From NCBI GenBank assembly GCA_949316235.1, contig OX438743.1:24549771-24613770 (forward strand): DNA of 64,000 nt, read 5' to 3'. Source of the DNA: Oegoconia quadripuncta. Lineage: Eukaryota > Arthropoda > Insecta > Lepidoptera > Autostichidae. The notes beneath the pieces are model-generated. The model did not search any database. It had not been told where the DNA came from and saw nothing but the letters and a program-made list of their open reading frames with translations. A program made the position numbers and the translations under genes. Numbering within the stretch: position 1 is the first letter of the stretch; each line of letters opens with the position of its first letter. Positions 62,255 to 64,000 of the stretch are shown in pieces.

Positions 62255-62480
62255 TACCCTACCCTACCTACGTGGAATAACTTTATCGCGGAAATATGTT
62301 ATATATTATGTAGGCGGGAACTACTCACTTATCGGGATTAAAAGTATTCTATCTTTAATCAATGGTATATTTTACCTATATACCAAATCTCAGCCAAATC
62401 CGTTCATCCGTTTCGCCATGATTGAGCGACAAACAAACTAACATCCAAACTTTCGCATTTATAATATTAGTTTTTTTTTT
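62255..62480. mobile_element. Common arthropod-type repeat end
   Basis: 'ACATCCAAACTTTCGCATTT' and 'ATAATATTAG' plus 'CCGTTCATCCGTTTCGCC', a terminus I know from many insect repeats. Similar blocks occur at 25130-25260 and 30785. Confidence 0.5.
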
Positions 62481-62890
62481 TTTTTAATTTATTTATCCAT
62501 CCCTGTTCCATAGTTAGATGCATCCCTGTCTTTTCATTTTGACGTTATAGCCCACTAGGCATGTAAGCCGGCCTTTAGATGCATAACCTGTTGGCTAGTT
62601 CCGGCGGCCCTCGGGTGGCGGCGGAGCGGAGGCGCGGGCGCGTCATTCTCCACCTCGCGCCGTTCGCGCTCGCATGCCTCTGTCGATCGTTCTTCTTGAC
62701 CCATGTCCGTCCATTGATTTACTCCATCATGCAATACCCACCGCCATCCCATCACACACTAACTATCACACACACTAACTCTTACACACATAGACACTCA
62801 CAACACACATATTTTGTACATATTTATAGATCTATAATTTTGACATTTTCATTCGGCTTATTTAACTTCCATAGACAGATTTTATTCATA
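62481..62890. other. GC-rich block at 62595-62680 of unknown nature
   Basis: 'GGCGGCGGAGCGGAGGCGCG' lies in an otherwise AT-rich region. ORFs run through it on both strands, with no known domain. It could be an old repeat, or part of an exon; no splice sites convince me. Confidence 0.3.
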
Positions 62891-63050
62891 TTTGAATAGA
62901 ATAGAATAGAATAGAATAATCTTTATTTGCTAAAAACGTGGTACACAAAGTTGTTAATTTGGACATATTAACCTAACGACTCATATATCACTGAGGATTT
63001 GATTTGTTTTCATTGACATTTATATAATAATATTATGATTAATAATGTAT
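62891..63050 (-). mobile_element. LINE 3' tail, GAATA type
   Basis: (GAATA)n then 'ATCTTTATTTGCTAAAAACG'. No coding remnant. Confidence 0.5.
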
Positions 63051-63835
63051 TAGTACGAATTTTATTGTAATTTAATTAAGACATACCCATTCAATGTTAA
63101 AGTAACCTTTGTCAGTAACATAGTAAGAATCTTTAATTGGCATAAGTTTGGTATTAGTTTTCTGAATAAGAATTTGTAATAATGCTGTTGATTCTATGTA
63201 AATAAAATAAAATAAAATAAAATAAAAAATACATACTCCATCAATTTCGTCACGGTTTTCATTTTTAAGTAGGTTGAAAATGGTGTTCTTTATACCAAAA
63301 AGATTTTCATTTTTTATTTAAGTATTTGCAAAATCGAAATGCTTTTAAACATTATTCAATTGTTTTATAATTGTCGATACATTAGTGATAGATTTTTTAA
63401 AACTGCATGGAAATACAATGCGCTAAATTTAAATAAAACAAGTTATGGTGACCCGGAATTTCTTAGATTTTTTTACAATTTATTACACGGTCGAGCTTAC
63501 CTCTATCTATAGTTACATAAGTTGATACCAATTGGTTCTAATAACGTTTAATATTGTATACTTCATAAGAGAAGTTCGAATTTGAAGTTATTGCCCCAGT
63601 AGAATAGTTTAAATTCGAAAACAGAACAGAAAAAAGTTTGGAACAAGTGAAAGTTTTCGCGCGATTTAATGAAAAACACTCCAGCGGTTCCTGGCAGCGT
63701 GTGGTCCATTAAATAAATTAAATTGCAAAAAAGATTATATCAACCTCTTGTCAACCTTAACCGTACATTGGGGTAATGTTCCAAATACAAAGAAAATAAT
63801 GAACGTTTTCGATCTAAAACTCTACATTAATACTA
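63051..63835. other. No gene; (AAAAT)n at 63200-63230
   Basis: AT-rich sequence with a microsatellite. Confidence 0.4.
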
Positions 63836-63836
63836 A

Positions 63837-64000
63837 CCGCCTCCGTGGCTCAATGTAAACAACATTGGGTTTACGATTCGGAGGTCGCGGGTTCGATCCC
63901 CAGCGGGGTACATGTTTAAGTACTCGGTTTGGTTGGTGGTAGGGCATTTTAAATGTCCGCCTGGCTAGCTACCACCATCTTATCTAAATCTGCCGCCAAG
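63837..64000 (+). mobile_element. F1 SINE, cut by the window end
   Basis: 'CCGCCTCCGTGGCTCAATGT' and perfect B-box 'GGTTCGATCCC'. Close to the family consensus; the 3' half lies outside. Confidence 0.88.

Noticed and set aside
62555..62899. Host exon in the GC-rich block
   Set aside because: No acceptor or donor gives a frame joining exon 3, and ORFs on both strands look equally open.

Overview
The window looks like intronic and intergenic nuclear DNA from an insect, most likely a moth or butterfly. It is AT-rich and carries typical lepidopteran repeats: 3' ends of RTE-type LINEs reading 'GGGGGAGG(C/T)CT(A/T)TGTCCAGCAGTGG'-like, CR1/Jockey-type LINE tails ending in short tandem motifs, tRNA-derived SINEs, and many small inverted-repeat DNA elements. 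No operon, CRISPR array or prokaryotic feature is present. The organism call is inference from repeat style; no marker gene confirms it.

Host gene. Three plus-strand blocks look like exons of one protein-coding gene: about 18.86-19.76 kb, 41312-41427 and 49110-49250. Each has consensus splice sites, and the reading phases join without a stop. The product is not recognised. Introns of about 21.6 kb and 7.7 kb are packed with repeats.

Large elements. (1) An apparently full-length CR1-like non-LTR retrotransposon lies on the minus strand at about 31.37-36.12 kb. Both ORFs are open: ORF1 has a PHD-type zinc finger, coiled coil and degenerate esterase-like region; ORF2 has an APE endonuclease and reverse transcriptase. 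It is antisense to the host gene, inside its first visible intron. (2) A Tc1/mariner-superfamily element at 50789-53204 has very long (about 284 bp) terminal inverted repeats and a transposase broken by one stop and two frameshifts. It sits inside an older TA-flanked MITE, which also carries a LINE tail.

Short elements. About 18 copies or pieces of one tRNA-derived SINE (family F1, about 330 bp, head 'CCGCCTCCGTGGCTCAATG', tail 'GTGCATAAAAAA') occur on both strands. Two related tRNA-derived SINE subfamilies (F2 and F3), a fourth (F4) and a 5S-rRNA-derived SINE are also repeated. Several MITE families are present, some carrying nested SINEs (for example 14491-15281).

Other points of interest: two tRNA-like genes at 58167-58250 and 60046-60128 whose cloverleaf parts are nearly identical while the anticodon-loop insertion differs; a 339-bp foldback unit built of a 16-bp period (2476-2814); a four-unit tandem array of about 139 bp interrupted by a SINE and a MITE (23021-24053); and a 24-base G run (60384-60407). 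Family assignments rest on reading translations and repeats by eye; no database search was possible.
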